A stretch of 19,078 nt of DNA from an uncultured Alphaproteobacteria bacterium (GCA_903831485.1 CAIKXW010000451.1:1-19078); one strand, 5' to 3'. Shown: positions 1-7,336, numbered from the stretch's first letter. Translations and numbers: made by a program. The notes: generated by a model not told the origin, from the sequence alone.

Positions 1-207
1 CCGTCGCGCCTGCACCAGTTCGTCGCCGACCTGCGCAATGCCTTCGAGCGCGCGAGCCAGACGGGCGACTCGCCTGTCCTGCTCACCTCAGCCGGCGTGC
101 GGCCGTATGTGCGGTCTCTGGTGGAGCGGTTCAGGCCGCAGACCATCGTGATGTCGCAGAACGAAATCCACCCCAAGGCGCGGCTGCGTTCAGCCGGCGC
201 CGTGTAG
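1..207 (+). CDS. flhA: Flagellar biosynthesis protein FlhA, C-terminal end (partial)
   Basis: The window opens inside this gene; 68 codons remain, read in frame from base 1 to a TAG stop. The visible end carries the FlhA signature PVLLTSAGVRPYVRSLVERF followed by MSQNEIHP and a short basic tail. FlhA is the large inner-membrane subunit of the flagellar type III export gate; this part belongs to the cytoplasmic domain that docks export substrates and chaperones. The next gene, flhF, starts 12 bases after the stop, so the two are very probably co-transcribed. The tail motifs are recognised from family knowledge, and the membrane part lies outside the window. I am confident of the family despite the short length. 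Confidence 0.9.
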   Translation, partial: PSRLHQFVADLRNAFERASQTGDSPVLLTSAGVRPYVRSLVERFRPQTIVMSQNEIHPKARLRSAGAV

Positions 208-219
208 AGGACCCCCAAC

Positions 220-1203
220 ATGAAGATGAAGATGTTCGTGGGCCGGAGCGAGGAGGAAGCTCTCGCAATGGCCCGGGCCGAGATGGGTCCGGATGCGGTG
301 ATCCTTTCCACGCGCGAGCGGGAAGACGATGGCATGTTCGAAGTGCGCGCGGCGATCGAGCGCAATTTCGGACAGAAGTTCGCAGCGCCGAAGTTTGCAG
401 AAGTGCGACCGGTGTTCGACGAGACACGCAGCCTGCTCTCGTCCACCCTGCGCTGGCATGGCGCCCCGGACGGCTTTGTCCATATGGTGTCGGAAGCGGG
501 CAGCCGCATGGGCGCCGGGATGGAATCGCACGCGGCGCTGGCCGCGGGCATCGAGGGCGTGCTGACGTTCAATCCGCTGAATCCGCAGCCGGCGAAGTCG
601 CTGCTGCTGGTGGGGCCGCATGGGTCGGGGAAGACGACGGCGTCGGCGAAGATTGCGCGCTTCCTGTCCGACAAGAAGCATCCGATCGAGCCGGTGGCCG
701 CCGACTTCGATGCATCGGGACAAACGGCGCGGCTGGCGGCCTTAACCCTTAAGGTTTCGGTAACCAGTGCACTCAGCCCTGACCATTTAATGCGGCTGGT
801 GCGCGATGCGGACGATCGCGGGCAGCGCCTGGTGATCGATTGCCCGTCCTTCAATCCGACCGACGAAGCGGACATGAAGCGCTGCAGCGACTTGATTTCG
901 CACATGAATGTCGAGCCGATCCTCGTGATCGGGGCGGACGGACATCCGATGGAGATCGAGGACAACGCGCGCGCGTTTGCGCAGGCCGGATGTCAGCGCG
1001 CCATCCTTACCCGGATCGATGCGGTTCGACGTCGCGGGGGAGCAATCGCAGCAATTTCTTCGGCGCGGTTAAGCATCGCTTCACTTGGAATGACGTCTAA
1101 TGCCACCTGCGGGCTGGTCCCTGCTTCGTCGGAACGGATTGCGCGGTTGTTCATGACTGCCGCGCAGTTTGCGGAAGCGGACCAGCTCAAGGGAGCCGCG
1201 TGA
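220..1203 (+). CDS. flhF: FlhF-type SRP-like GTPase, flagellar placement (divergent motifs)
   Basis: FlhF is an SRP-family GTPase that marks the pole where a flagellum is built. The 327-residue protein begins MKMKMFVGRSEEEALAMARAEMGPDAVILSTRE, split here as MKMKMFVGRS at 1-10 and GPDAVILSTR at about 23-32, the usual FlhF N-terminal domain. The P-loop GPHGSGKTT lies at 132-140 and starts the G domain. Other GTPase motifs are altered: the expected DTAGR is DCPSF, TKLD is TRID, and the segment after the P-loop reads ADFDASGQTARL. A GAGGA-like Shine-Dalgarno (GAGGA, 8 bases upstream) supports the ATG. The gene lies between flhA and flhG, and its stop overlaps the flhG start, so translation is probably coupled. 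It is shorter than many FlhF proteins. The name rests on the N-terminus, P-loop and position; GTPase activity is less certain. Confidence 0.85.
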   Translation: MKMKMFVGRSEEEALAMARAEMGPDAVILSTREREDDGMFEVRAAIERNFGQKFAAPKFAEVRPVFDETRSLLSSTLRWHGAPDGFVHMVSEAGSRMGAGMESHAALAAGIEGVLTFNPLNPQPAKSLLLVGPHGSGKTTASAKIARFLSDKKHPIEPVAADFDASGQTARLAALTLKVSVTSALSPDHLMRLVRDADDRGQRLVIDCPSFNPTDEADMKRCSDLISHMNVEPILVIGADGHPMEIEDNARAFAQAGCQRAILTRIDAVRRRGGAIAAISSARLSIASLGMTSNATCGLVPASSERIARLFMTAAQFAEADQLKGAA

Positions 1204-2048
1204 TGATGAACTTCGGTTCGAAAAAGTCGGAAGGGAAAGGTCACCATCGCTCGCGCGTGGCGCCTGCTTCCGTCATCGCGGTCGCTTCGGGCAAGGGCGG
1301 GGTCGGAAAGACCTGGCTGTCGACGACGCTTGCCGCATGCTTCGCGAAAATGGGTCGCCGGACGCTTCTGGTCGACGGCGACCTTGGTCTTGCAAACGTC
1401 GACGTGCAGCTTGGTATTGCGCCCGAGACTGACCTTGCCGCGGTGATCGCGGGCTGGGTCGAGCTTGAGGACGCGGTCTGCAAGGTCAATGGCGGCGCAG
1501 GCTCTGAAATCGGATTTGACGTGCTGCCGGGCCGTTCGGGCTCGGGCGCGCTGGCCGGACTGCCGGCGGAAGAGGCCTCGCGCCTTGCCGCTTCGCTGAC
1601 GGCGCTGGCGCTGCAGTACGATACGGTGCTCGTCGATCTCGGCGCAGGAATCGAGGACAATGTGATGCGGCTTGCCCGCGCGTGCGACCGTTGCGTGGTC
1701 GTCGCAAACGACGAGCCGACCTCGATGACCGACGCGTACGCCTTCATCAAGGTGCTGCGCGGGTATGCGCCCAGCGTGCAGCCGTGGATCGCCATCAACA
1801 TGGCCGACACGCGCGTTGCAGGCCGCCGCACCTATGAGGCGCTGGCGCGCGCATCGCAGACCTTCCTCGGCTTCCGTCCGCCGCTTGCAGGCATCGTGTT
1901 GCGCGACCTGAAAGTGCGCGAGGCGATCCGCCAGCAGAAGACAATCGTGAGCATCGACCCGCAGGCGCAGGCCGCGCTCGACGCACAGCAGATCGCCGAG
2001 GCGCTCATCCGCGGCGGCGCAGAAGGCATCGAGGCGAAGTCAGCCTGA
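1200..2048 (+). CDS. flhG: FlhG/FleN MinD-like ATPase, flagellar number control
   Basis: This 282-residue protein is a ParA/MinD-family ATPase. The deviant Walker A motif GKGGVGKT sits at 31-38, with the second signature lysine in place. VDGDLGLANVD at about 58-68 is the typical FlhG/MinD segment, and VLVDLGAGIEDN is the Walker B/switch II region. In polar flagellates FlhG restrains FlhF and sets flagellar number. The start is ambiguous: GTG at 1200 is followed at once by ATG at 1203 and 1206, and the ATG at 1203 shares bases with the flhF TGA at 1201-1203. Any of these implies overlap and translational coupling with flhF. A strong hairpin lies about 28 bases after the stop. Family assignment is secure; the choice of FlhG over a chromosomal ParA rests on the neighbours. 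Confidence 0.88.
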   Translation: MMMNFGSKKSEGKGHHRSRVAPASVIAVASGKGGVGKTWLSTTLAACFAKMGRRTLLVDGDLGLANVDVQLGIAPETDLAAVIAGWVELEDAVCKVNGGAGSEIGFDVLPGRSGSGALAGLPAEEASRLAASLTALALQYDTVLVDLGAGIEDNVMRLARACDRCVVVANDEPTSMTDAYAFIKVLRGYAPSVQPWIAINMADTRVAGRRTYEALARASQTFLGFRPPLAGIVLRDLKVREAIRQQKTIVSIDPQAQAALDAQQIAEALIRGGAEGIEAKSA

Positions 2049-2075
2049 TTTTCGCGTAGCCTACCTCCCCTTACT

Positions 2076-2101
2076 GTCCTCCCCGTTTGCGCGGGGAGGA
2101 C
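2076..2101. terminator. Hairpin between convergent genes
   Basis: GTCCTCCCCG at 2076-2085 and CGGGGAGGAC at 2092-2101 form a perfect 10-bp stem with a 6-base loop. It lies between the flhG stop and the stop of the convergent 84-residue gene, where a bidirectional terminator is expected. There is no long T run on either strand, so it may act as a transcript-end stabiliser or with Rho rather than as a classic intrinsic terminator. Confidence 0.7.
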
Positions 2102-2112
2102 CTTGTTGCGCT

Positions 2113-2367
2113 CTATCCCGAGAACCGCTCGCGGTATTCGAGGATGGTGAGACGGTAGGGGTGTTCGATCCGCGCAGTCTCGAGCTTGTCGTCCGCAGCG
2201 ATGAAGTCGACAAGCTGGCGATGCAGGCGCAGGCAGCGCTCGGCGACAGCCAGCCGCTTCTGCGCTTCGGCAAGATTGCCGCGTCGTACACCACGCGCGA
2301 AGTGCTCCATGGCCTGGCCGAACTCGTCGGAGGATTCGTGCTTCAGGTCTTTCGTCATTGGATTCAT
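2113..2367 (-). CDS. Small alpha-helical protein of unknown function
   Basis: I do not recognise this 84-residue protein. It begins MNPMTKDLKHESSDEFG and has no signal peptide or membrane segment. The middle (AMEHFARGVRRGNLAEAQKR onward) is rich in Ala, Glu, Arg and Leu and reads as amphipathic helices, in the style of small helical-repeat or chaperone-like proteins. The start at 2367 was chosen over an open frame that runs upstream to 2616, because AAGGACTGACA directly precedes this ATG and the upstream extension has Pro/Arg-rich shadow composition. A second ATG follows three codons in. The gene converges on flhG across a shared hairpin. A flagellar role is possible from position only. Coding status is moderately supported by the Shine-Dalgarno and the ordered helical composition. 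Confidence 0.6.
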   Translation of the reverse strand: MNPMTKDLKHESSDEFGQAMEHFARGVRRGNLAEAQKRLAVAERCLRLHRQLVDFIAADDKLETARIEHPYRLTILEYRERFSG

Positions 2368-3093
2368 TGTCAGTCCTTGTGATGTGTGAGGGTCGGCGCC
2401 TCGCGGCAGACACAGGCGCGCATTCAGGCCGGCGTGAACCGCCTGTGATGCTGTCGGTCTGGGTCTCCGAATAGATGGAGGGCCCGGGGACGCGGGATGC
2501 CCCGCGTGGTTGGCGTCCCCGCTGGTGGCGGAACTACCGGCAGAAAAAGGGTTCGCGGATTCCGCGTCCCCGGCAGTGTGTTGTACGGCAGCGCGCGCAC
2601 GGCGGCCCTGTTTCATACGCTTGGCGCCATTTAGCTGCCGGCGTGCGGGCCGGACTGTTCAGGACCAGTCCCCGTAGGCGCCCCGCGTCTTGTGAACGCA
2701 GAGGCTTTTCACGCTCGCCTGCATCCAACCCGCGCCGTTGAACAGTGATCAGCCGCCCTACATGCGGGATGGATGCTTGCAGTATCTGACAGGTCTGGAG
2801 GTGGAGGAACCAGAGGTCTGAAATCGGCCGAACTGATCCGTGCAAGTTGTTGAGATCGTTCGGGGCGACGGCGAGAACGTGTGTTCAAAACCGGCTGGAT
2901 CTGGCGACGACCGGGAGATCGAGCGGCTATCAAGAAACCGAAACCAGCCGCCGACAGCGTTTCAGGCGACGTCCGGCACTCGCCAAACTCGGACTGTGGC
3001 GACTTGCGGCAACAAACCAATTGTGCAGATTTGCGACCTCAGATGAGGCCGCAGTGGTTCGGTTGCGTCGCTACTGACAATGGGCTCGTCGTT
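2368..3093. other. Gene-free stretch with inverted repeats, 5' side of a low-G+C block
   Basis: No convincing gene is visible in these 726 bases; the open frames on both strands have shadow-like composition, rich in Arg, Pro and Ser. The first part (about 2480-2580) contains a 12-bp perfect inverted repeat and nested smaller hairpins. From about 2740 the base composition drifts lower in G+C, leading into the hydrolase gene at 3094. No tRNA or recognisable attachment site was seen. Confidence 0.5.
2484..2573. repeat. 12-bp perfect inverted repeat enclosing smaller hairpins
   Basis: CCGGGGACGCGG at 2484-2495 is exactly inverted as CCGCGTCCCCGG at 2562-2573. Between them lie a third, shorter copy (GCGTCCCC at 2513-2520) that can also pair with the left arm, a GCGGG/CCCGC hairpin at 2492-2505, and CGCGGATTCCGCG at 2554-2566. 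The arms can therefore fold in several mutually exclusive ways. Function is unknown; a structured RNA, terminator or mobile-element trace are all possible. Confidence 0.5.
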
Positions 3094-4329
3094 ATGTTGA
3101 GAAGAGTTGCTCAGGTCGGGCTGGTCTTCCTGCTGCTCGTCGGAGCGGCCCTTGGCGGACTACTCGCAAGCGACTTTTTCACAAGGCCAAAGCTGCCCTC
3201 TTACGCTGGCTCGGCGAACGAGCCCGGGTCAATAATCTCTGCGGAGCATGTTGGTTCTTATCCGCCGTTCGTGTTCAGCATGTTGCTCTCGGCCGCCGGT
3301 GTTGAACAACCCATAGCCATATCTGAACGCCCACATCTTTATCGCGCAAGCTATTGGTCACGCCTCGCTGATCAACCGATAAAACTATCCGGACTGGTCG
3401 CCATCCCAGAGACGAAGTCGCCGCGCGGCGTTGTTGTTTGGCTGCACGGCACCAATGACGACCGAGCCGCATCGGTCTCCGATCCGAACTTGAACGAAGG
3501 TGTCGCGCTATCAGGGGCGTTCGCTGGGGGAGGATACATCTACGTTGCCCCTGATCTGCCAGGGCTCGGTATCTCCACGCGGGCGCAGACCTACCTGCAC
3601 AATCCCAGTACCATTGATGCGACGCTCGATCTTCTTCGTGCTGCTGAGACAATCTCCTCGGACGCCGGCAGGTCCTGGCCAAACCAACTGTATATTGCTG
3701 GTTTCTCGCAGGGCGGGCACGCAGCAGCGGCCGTGTCGCGGGAATTGGAACGGCTGGATCGGCCAAGCTGGCAGTTACGCGCCGCCGCAGGCATCGCGGG
3801 CGCATACGATCTTCGCAACATCACCTTTCCCTTCGCCCTAAAGGGCAAATCGATCGGTCATGCAGTTTATCTGACGCTTGTGGCGCGGTCATATGCGGAC
3901 ACATACGGGCATCCTGTACAAAGCCTGCTAACAACCGAGGCTACTCAGATCTCGGACGAATTTGTTCTTGGCAAAGATGTAAATGCTGCGCGCATGCGGC
4001 TTCCGAATGATCCTCGCCGGATCTTCCAGTCCGATTTCCTGGCGTCGTACGATGCTGGCCAGTCTCATTGGTTCCTGGAGGCCATGCACGACAACAGCAT
4101 CACATCTTGGGCCCCGCGATCCCCTTATCGCGCTTACTACGGCGAGGCTGACCAGGACGTGCCTCCTGAAGACTCAGTCACTTTTGTCAGGCGCGCTCGG
4201 GAATTGGGGGGTAACGCCACCGCAATCCCCGTCGGCGCCGTTGATCATTTTGGTTCGGTGTTGCGTGCAGTCCCGCAGATTCGGCAATGGTTCGATGAAA
4301 TGTCGAGCGCTGGCGCCGCTAGAAAATGA
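3094..4329 (+). CDS. Membrane-anchored or secreted alpha/beta hydrolase (secretory-lipase-like)
   Basis: The 411-residue protein starts MLRRVAQVGLVFLLLVGAAL, a signal peptide or N-terminal anchor, so the catalytic domain acts outside the inner membrane. WLHGT at 116-120 is the oxyanion-side strand, GFSQGG at 203-208 is the nucleophile elbow (Ser205), Asp353 or Asp355 in GEADQDVPP is the probable acid, and His385 in VDHFG the probable base. The YVAPDLPGLG and GFSQGGH motifs resemble secretory lipases and related esterases; the substrate is unknown. The frame stays open upstream to 2881, but that part has no domain character and the start was set at the signal peptide; the Shine-Dalgarno is weak. 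Base composition is lower than in neighbouring genes (3301-3360 is 28/60 G+C, against 42/60 at 5221-5280), suggesting acquisition by transfer. Confidence 0.8.
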   Translation: MLRRVAQVGLVFLLLVGAALGGLLASDFFTRPKLPSYAGSANEPGSIISAEHVGSYPPFVFSMLLSAAGVEQPIAISERPHLYRASYWSRLADQPIKLSGLVAIPETKSPRGVVVWLHGTNDDRAASVSDPNLNEGVALSGAFAGGGYIYVAPDLPGLGISTRAQTYLHNPSTIDATLDLLRAAETISSDAGRSWPNQLYIAGFSQGGHAAAAVSRELERLDRPSWQLRAAAGIAGAYDLRNITFPFALKGKSIGHAVYLTLVARSYADTYGHPVQSLLTTEATQISDEFVLGKDVNAARMRLPNDPRRIFQSDFLASYDAGQSHWFLEAMHDNSITSWAPRSPYRAYYGEADQDVPPEDSVTFVRRARELGGNATAIPVGAVDHFGSVLRAVPQIRQWFDEMSSAGAARK

Positions 4330-4649
4330 AAACCCAGTTCAGGCTTCACTGTCTACTAAGGGCCCTCACTTCCTAGCCCGCCACTTTGTCACCGACGGCA
4401 GACCCGCTCGTCAGCTGCCGCTCGCCGCTTCCCTGAAGGTCGGGCGGGACGTCGCCAACGCCGGTCAGATGAACCAGCCCCTGCACCAGTGCTTCGATGG
4501 CGTCCTGCGCACACACCACTGAACCCGTGCAGGGTCGCATCGGCCCACTGTCGCGTCCGGCGGGCGGACGATCTGCGGACGACAGGCACAGTGGACCGGC
4601 GGCGCGAGCTGTGCGCAAATTGTCCCAAGCTACGACGGGACAGGCGCCG
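4330..4649. other. Intergenic region between hydrolase and SDR genes
   Basis: These 320 bases separate the hydrolase from the SDR gene. Apart from the possible SnoaL-like remnant on the minus strand at 4373-4540, no gene, RNA or clear terminator is visible. Base composition returns to the high G+C of the chromosome near 4375, which may mark the right edge of the low-G+C block. The promoter for the SDR/Rieske pair should lie in the last 100 bases, but no clear elements were picked out. Confidence 0.45.
4373..4540 (-). pseudogene. Possible N-terminal remnant of a SnoaL/NTF2-fold protein
   Basis: On the minus strand an ATG at 4540 opens 55 codons ending in a stop at 4373. The segment QDAIEALVQGLVHLTGVGD, followed by ELTS-like QLTSGSAVGDKVAG, resembles the first helices and following strand of SnoaL-like (NTF2-fold) proteins, which normally continue for another 80-100 residues. 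Here a stop follows exactly where the domain should go on, and the sequence beyond leads into the low-G+C hydrolase gene. The middle of the fragment may also be frameshifted. Divergent SnoaL-like genes next to SDR and Rieske genes are common in catabolic clusters, which fits. The resemblance is short and from memory, so this may be chance. Confidence 0.35.
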
Positions 4650-5510
4650 ATGAGCATCAACACCCCCGATCCCCGCAACAGCTTCGCCCCTGGCTTGTTC
4701 GCCGGCAGGACCGCGCTCGTCACCGGCGGCGGCCGCGGTATCGGCGCGGCGACCGCCATCGGATTTGCGCAGCTGGGCGCAAACGTCATCATCGCCAGCC
4801 GGACTGAAGCCGAGCTCGCCGACACGGCCGCCCGGATAGAAGCGCTCGGCGTGCAGTGTCTCGCGGTGACCACCAACATCCGCGACATCAGCTCGGTCGA
4901 GGCCCTTCGCGACGCAGCGCTTGAGCGGTTCGGAGCGGTGGATTTCCTGATCAACAACGCCGGCGGCCAGTTCCTGGCCAATCCATTCAAGATCAGCGAC
5001 AATGGCTGGCGATCGGTGGTCGACCTGAACCTGAACGGGACGTGGAACGTCACGAGCCGGTTCATGCGCCCCATGATGCAGCGTGGGTCCGGCGCCATCG
5101 TCAACATCGTGCACATCTATATCTTCGATCGCGGGGCCCCGATGTTCGTCCATTCGGGCGCGGCGCGCGCGGGGGTGGTCAACATGACCCGCAGCCTTGC
5201 GCCCTACCTTGAGCAGCGCGGCGTCACCATCAACGCCCTGGCGCCGGGAAGCACGGTGTCGGCAGCCGCTGCGGCAAACTACGGCAAGACCGAGGACGAG
5301 TTCAGAGCCCTGAGCGGCCGCGTCCGCGCTCAGGAGCCCGAAGACATCGCCGCCTCGGTCCTGTTTCTCTGCTCGCCGGCGGCGCGGATGATAAACGGAA
5401 CCACGCTGGTGGTTGACGCTGCGGCCACACAGCACCGCTGGCCGGATTTCAACACAGAGGATCTGTTCGATGAGGTGATGGGGGAATTTGCGGGACCCGT
5501 CCCCCGATAG
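4650..5510 (+). CDS. Short-chain dehydrogenase/reductase, PECR-like (trans-2-enoyl-CoA reductase type)
   Basis: This 286-residue SDR has the nucleotide-binding motif TGGGRGIG at 25-32 and NNAG at 102-105 (usual SDR structural site). The region that normally holds YxxxK reads HSGAARAG at 168-175, and the usual catalytic Ser position is in NIVHIYIF. HSGAARAGV followed by MTRSLA, with GGQFLANPF and NALAPG, is the pattern of peroxisomal trans-2-enoyl-CoA reductase (PECR) and 2,4-dienoyl-CoA reductase relatives, so the missing tyrosine is a family trait and not decay. An NADPH-dependent enoyl-CoA or related reduction is likely; the true substrate is unknown. The ATG at 4650 was chosen because the domain begins just after it and the frame upstream to 4497 lacks structure. 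A Rieske oxygenase gene follows after 117 bases on the same strand, suggesting a shared pathway. Confidence 0.85.
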   Translation: MSINTPDPRNSFAPGLFAGRTALVTGGGRGIGAATAIGFAQLGANVIIASRTEAELADTAARIEALGVQCLAVTTNIRDISSVEALRDAALERFGAVDFLINNAGGQFLANPFKISDNGWRSVVDLNLNGTWNVTSRFMRPMMQRGSGAIVNIVHIYIFDRGAPMFVHSGAARAGVVNMTRSLAPYLEQRGVTINALAPGSTVSAAAAANYGKTEDEFRALSGRVRAQEPEDIAASVLFLCSPAARMINGTTLVVDAAATQHRWPDFNTEDLFDEVMGEFAGPVPR

Positions 5511-5627
5511 ACACCTGGTTGCGGCGACACGGTCTGAATCGTCAGATTTCGACGCTGTCTTCCCTGAAAGGGTTATCGAGGCCAACATAGCAAGTTGCAG
5601 CGATCCTTTGTCGGACAATCAAGAGCC

Positions 5628-6746
5628 ATGGCAGACACCCTCGACGACGATCCCGCGGTCATCCAGCGTATCCTCGATCACATCGACAACAACACAACGG
5701 ACGTGCTTGACGAGGTCTGGCGCGAGCCGGTCGCCAACTACACCTCGCCCGAACGCTACCGGGGCGAACTCACCAGAGTGATGCGCCGCACGGCGACTCC
5801 GTTTTGCCCATCCGCCGCCATTCCGGAACCGGGGTGTTATGTCGCCCGAGATGCGGCGCAGACACCGCTCGTCGCCGTACGGGGCCAGGACGGGGTTGCA
5901 CGCGTTTTCTTCAACGCCTGCCGCCACCGCGGCGCCAAGGTTGTTGCAGACGGCGTGGGCCAGCGGGGGACCTTCACCTGCCGCTATCATGCCTGGACAT
6001 ACGGCCTCGATGGACAGCTGCGTGGCGTGCCGCATGAATACGGCTTTCCATGCCTGGACAAGGGAGACCACGGCCTCGTGCCGGTGAAGACCACCGAACG
6101 CAACGGATTGATCTATGCAACTCAGGATGGAGACGCTGAGCCCGATCCCGCTATCCCCGATTTCTTCGGGCCGGAGTGGCGCCTGATCGATGTTACCGAA
6201 GACGTCATCAACGCAAACTGGAAGATCGTCATCGAAGGCATTCTGGAAGGGTATCACATCCGATCAACCCACGCGGAAACGTTCTATCCGCGTCAGTTCG
6301 ACAACCTGACGCTGATACAACCTTTCGGCCGCAATACCCGGATGACGTTCCCCTACAGGAACATCGAGCGTTTCAGGAATGTCCCGGCGGCGGAGAGAAG
6401 CGTGTCGGGCGTGTTGTCACACGTCTACCATCTCTTTCCCAACACGGCGGTCTCGACGTTTCCGACGCATCACTCACTGACGATCTTCGAACCCCTGGCG
6501 ATCGATCGAACGCTGATGGTCAGCTACCAGCTGTGTGATCGCAAAGAAGGAAGCGAGGAATTCAAGGCGGTTCAGGCCGGACGCGACTTCGTAGTGGCGG
6601 GCGTGAAGGAAGACGGAGACGTTCAAGCATCCATCCAGAGCGGCCTGAAAACTCCGGCAAACGATGTCCTGACATTCGGCCTCTTTGAAGGTGGGATCAT
6701 GCGGTTTCACAAGCATGTCGCAGCAGCACTGAGTGAACTGGACTAG
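5628..6746 (+). CDS. Rieske ring-hydroxylating oxygenase, alpha subunit
   Basis: The 372-residue protein has a Rieske [2Fe-2S] site at Cys98-x-His100 and Cys118-x2-His121, with the classic CRHRGAK and CRYHAWTYGLDG context. The catalytic domain shows NWKIVIEGILEGYHIRSTH, in which His210 and His215 are the probable mononuclear iron ligands and Asp329 in the KEDGD segment the third. Such oxygenases use O2 and electrons from a separate reductase to hydroxylate aromatic, or demethylate quaternary-amine or steroid-like, substrates. No reductase, ferredoxin or beta subunit gene is visible nearby, so electrons must come from elsewhere. The ATG at 5628 gives the normal length; a TTG 33 bases upstream is the only alternative. 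It follows the PECR-like SDR and is probably in the same transcript. Substrate cannot be told from sequence. Confidence 0.9.
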   Translation: MADTLDDDPAVIQRILDHIDNNTTDVLDEVWREPVANYTSPERYRGELTRVMRRTATPFCPSAAIPEPGCYVARDAAQTPLVAVRGQDGVARVFFNACRHRGAKVVADGVGQRGTFTCRYHAWTYGLDGQLRGVPHEYGFPCLDKGDHGLVPVKTTERNGLIYATQDGDAEPDPAIPDFFGPEWRLIDVTEDVINANWKIVIEGILEGYHIRSTHAETFYPRQFDNLTLIQPFGRNTRMTFPYRNIERFRNVPAAERSVSGVLSHVYHLFPNTAVSTFPTHHSLTIFEPLAIDRTLMVSYQLCDRKEGSEEFKAVQAGRDFVVAGVKEDGDVQASIQSGLKTPANDVLTFGLFEGGIMRFHKHVAAALSELD

Positions 6747-6904
6747 GCGGCAACTGTTCTGGCGTCGCGGCGCAGCAGGCGGGTAGAGCACCGGATACTC
6801 GGTCGAGAGCGACACCATGTGTGAAAGGCCGTTCGGCGCCAAAATGTCCGTAATTCCTATGGTCACGAAGGTCCGGAGCTTTCGATACCTGCCATTCGCC
6901 TTGA

Positions 6905-6924
6905 CTGAAGCGATGCGGCTTCAG
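6905..6924. repeat. Small hairpin after the Rieske gene
   Basis: CTGAAGC at 6905-6911 and GCTTCAG at 6918-6924 form a 7-bp perfect stem with a 6-base loop, in the 235-base gap between the convergent Rieske and small unknown genes. No T run follows on either strand. It may mark the end of one or both transcripts. Nothing else is clearly supported in 6747-6981. Confidence 0.35.
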
Positions 6925-6981
6925 GCTGTGCGACAGCATCAGGCGCGTCCGGGCCGCACGCTGCAAGCCTGGGGCGGTTGC

Positions 6982-7272
6982 TTACCGCACCTTCTCTTTC
7001 TCCTTCTCCTTCGGAGCATCGACGCGTTGCGGTTTTGCTTCGAACCTTGGCTTGGGCATGAGCCGGAAGCGGGACTGGCACCAGGCCCAGCCGACGCCGA
7101 CGTCGAGCAGGGCGTCGGAGCGGCCGCAGGGACAGGCGAACTCCATCACGAAGTGGACGCGATAGCTCTCGCCGGCGACGAGGGGAACGGGCTCGCCCGT
7201 GACGTGGTTCGGCGCTGCGTTTACGCAAAGGACAAGATCGCCGGGGCCGATGGCGTCGCTCATGACTTTCAT
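6982..7272 (-). CDS. Small protein of unknown function with Lys-Glu tail
   Basis: I do not recognise this 96-residue protein by name, but it reads as real. GDLVLCVNAAP near the start and PLVAGESYRVHFV look like a small beta-rich fold; CPCGRSDALLDVG at about 47-59 holds two cysteines spaced CxC, and GWAWCQSRFR follows. The tail is APKEKEKEKVR, a charged low-complexity end. The pattern GD-V-C...PL--G--Y-V...LLDVG...W---RFR recalls small conserved hypothetical or phage-associated proteins of Alphaproteobacteria. ATG at 7272 and ATG at 7263 (three codons in) are both possible; GGGAT about 8 bases before the second makes it slightly better. It lies 64 bases after fliJ on the same strand and could be the last gene of the fliI-fliJ transcript. 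Its function is unknown. Confidence 0.65.
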   Translation of the reverse strand: MKVMSDAIGPGDLVLCVNAAPNHVTGEPVPLVAGESYRVHFVMEFACPCGRSDALLDVGVGWAWCQSRFRLMPKPRFEAKPQRVDAPKEKEKEKVR

Positions 7273-7336
7273 CCCGTTCGGTGCGGCGGGAAGATAGCGT
7301 TGGGGGACGGGCCGGCAAGGTGGTTTGCGCTTGTAG

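Noticed and set aside
4650..5510. Loss of catalytic Tyr and Lys in the SDR as a sign of decay
   Set aside because: HSGAARAGV at this place is the normal pattern of PECR-like reductases, and the rest of the gene is intact.
6747..6981. Minus-strand reading TFVTIGITDILAPNGLSHMVS as a gene fragment
   Set aside because: It looks protein-like but is short, has no start with a ribosome site, and matches no family I can name.
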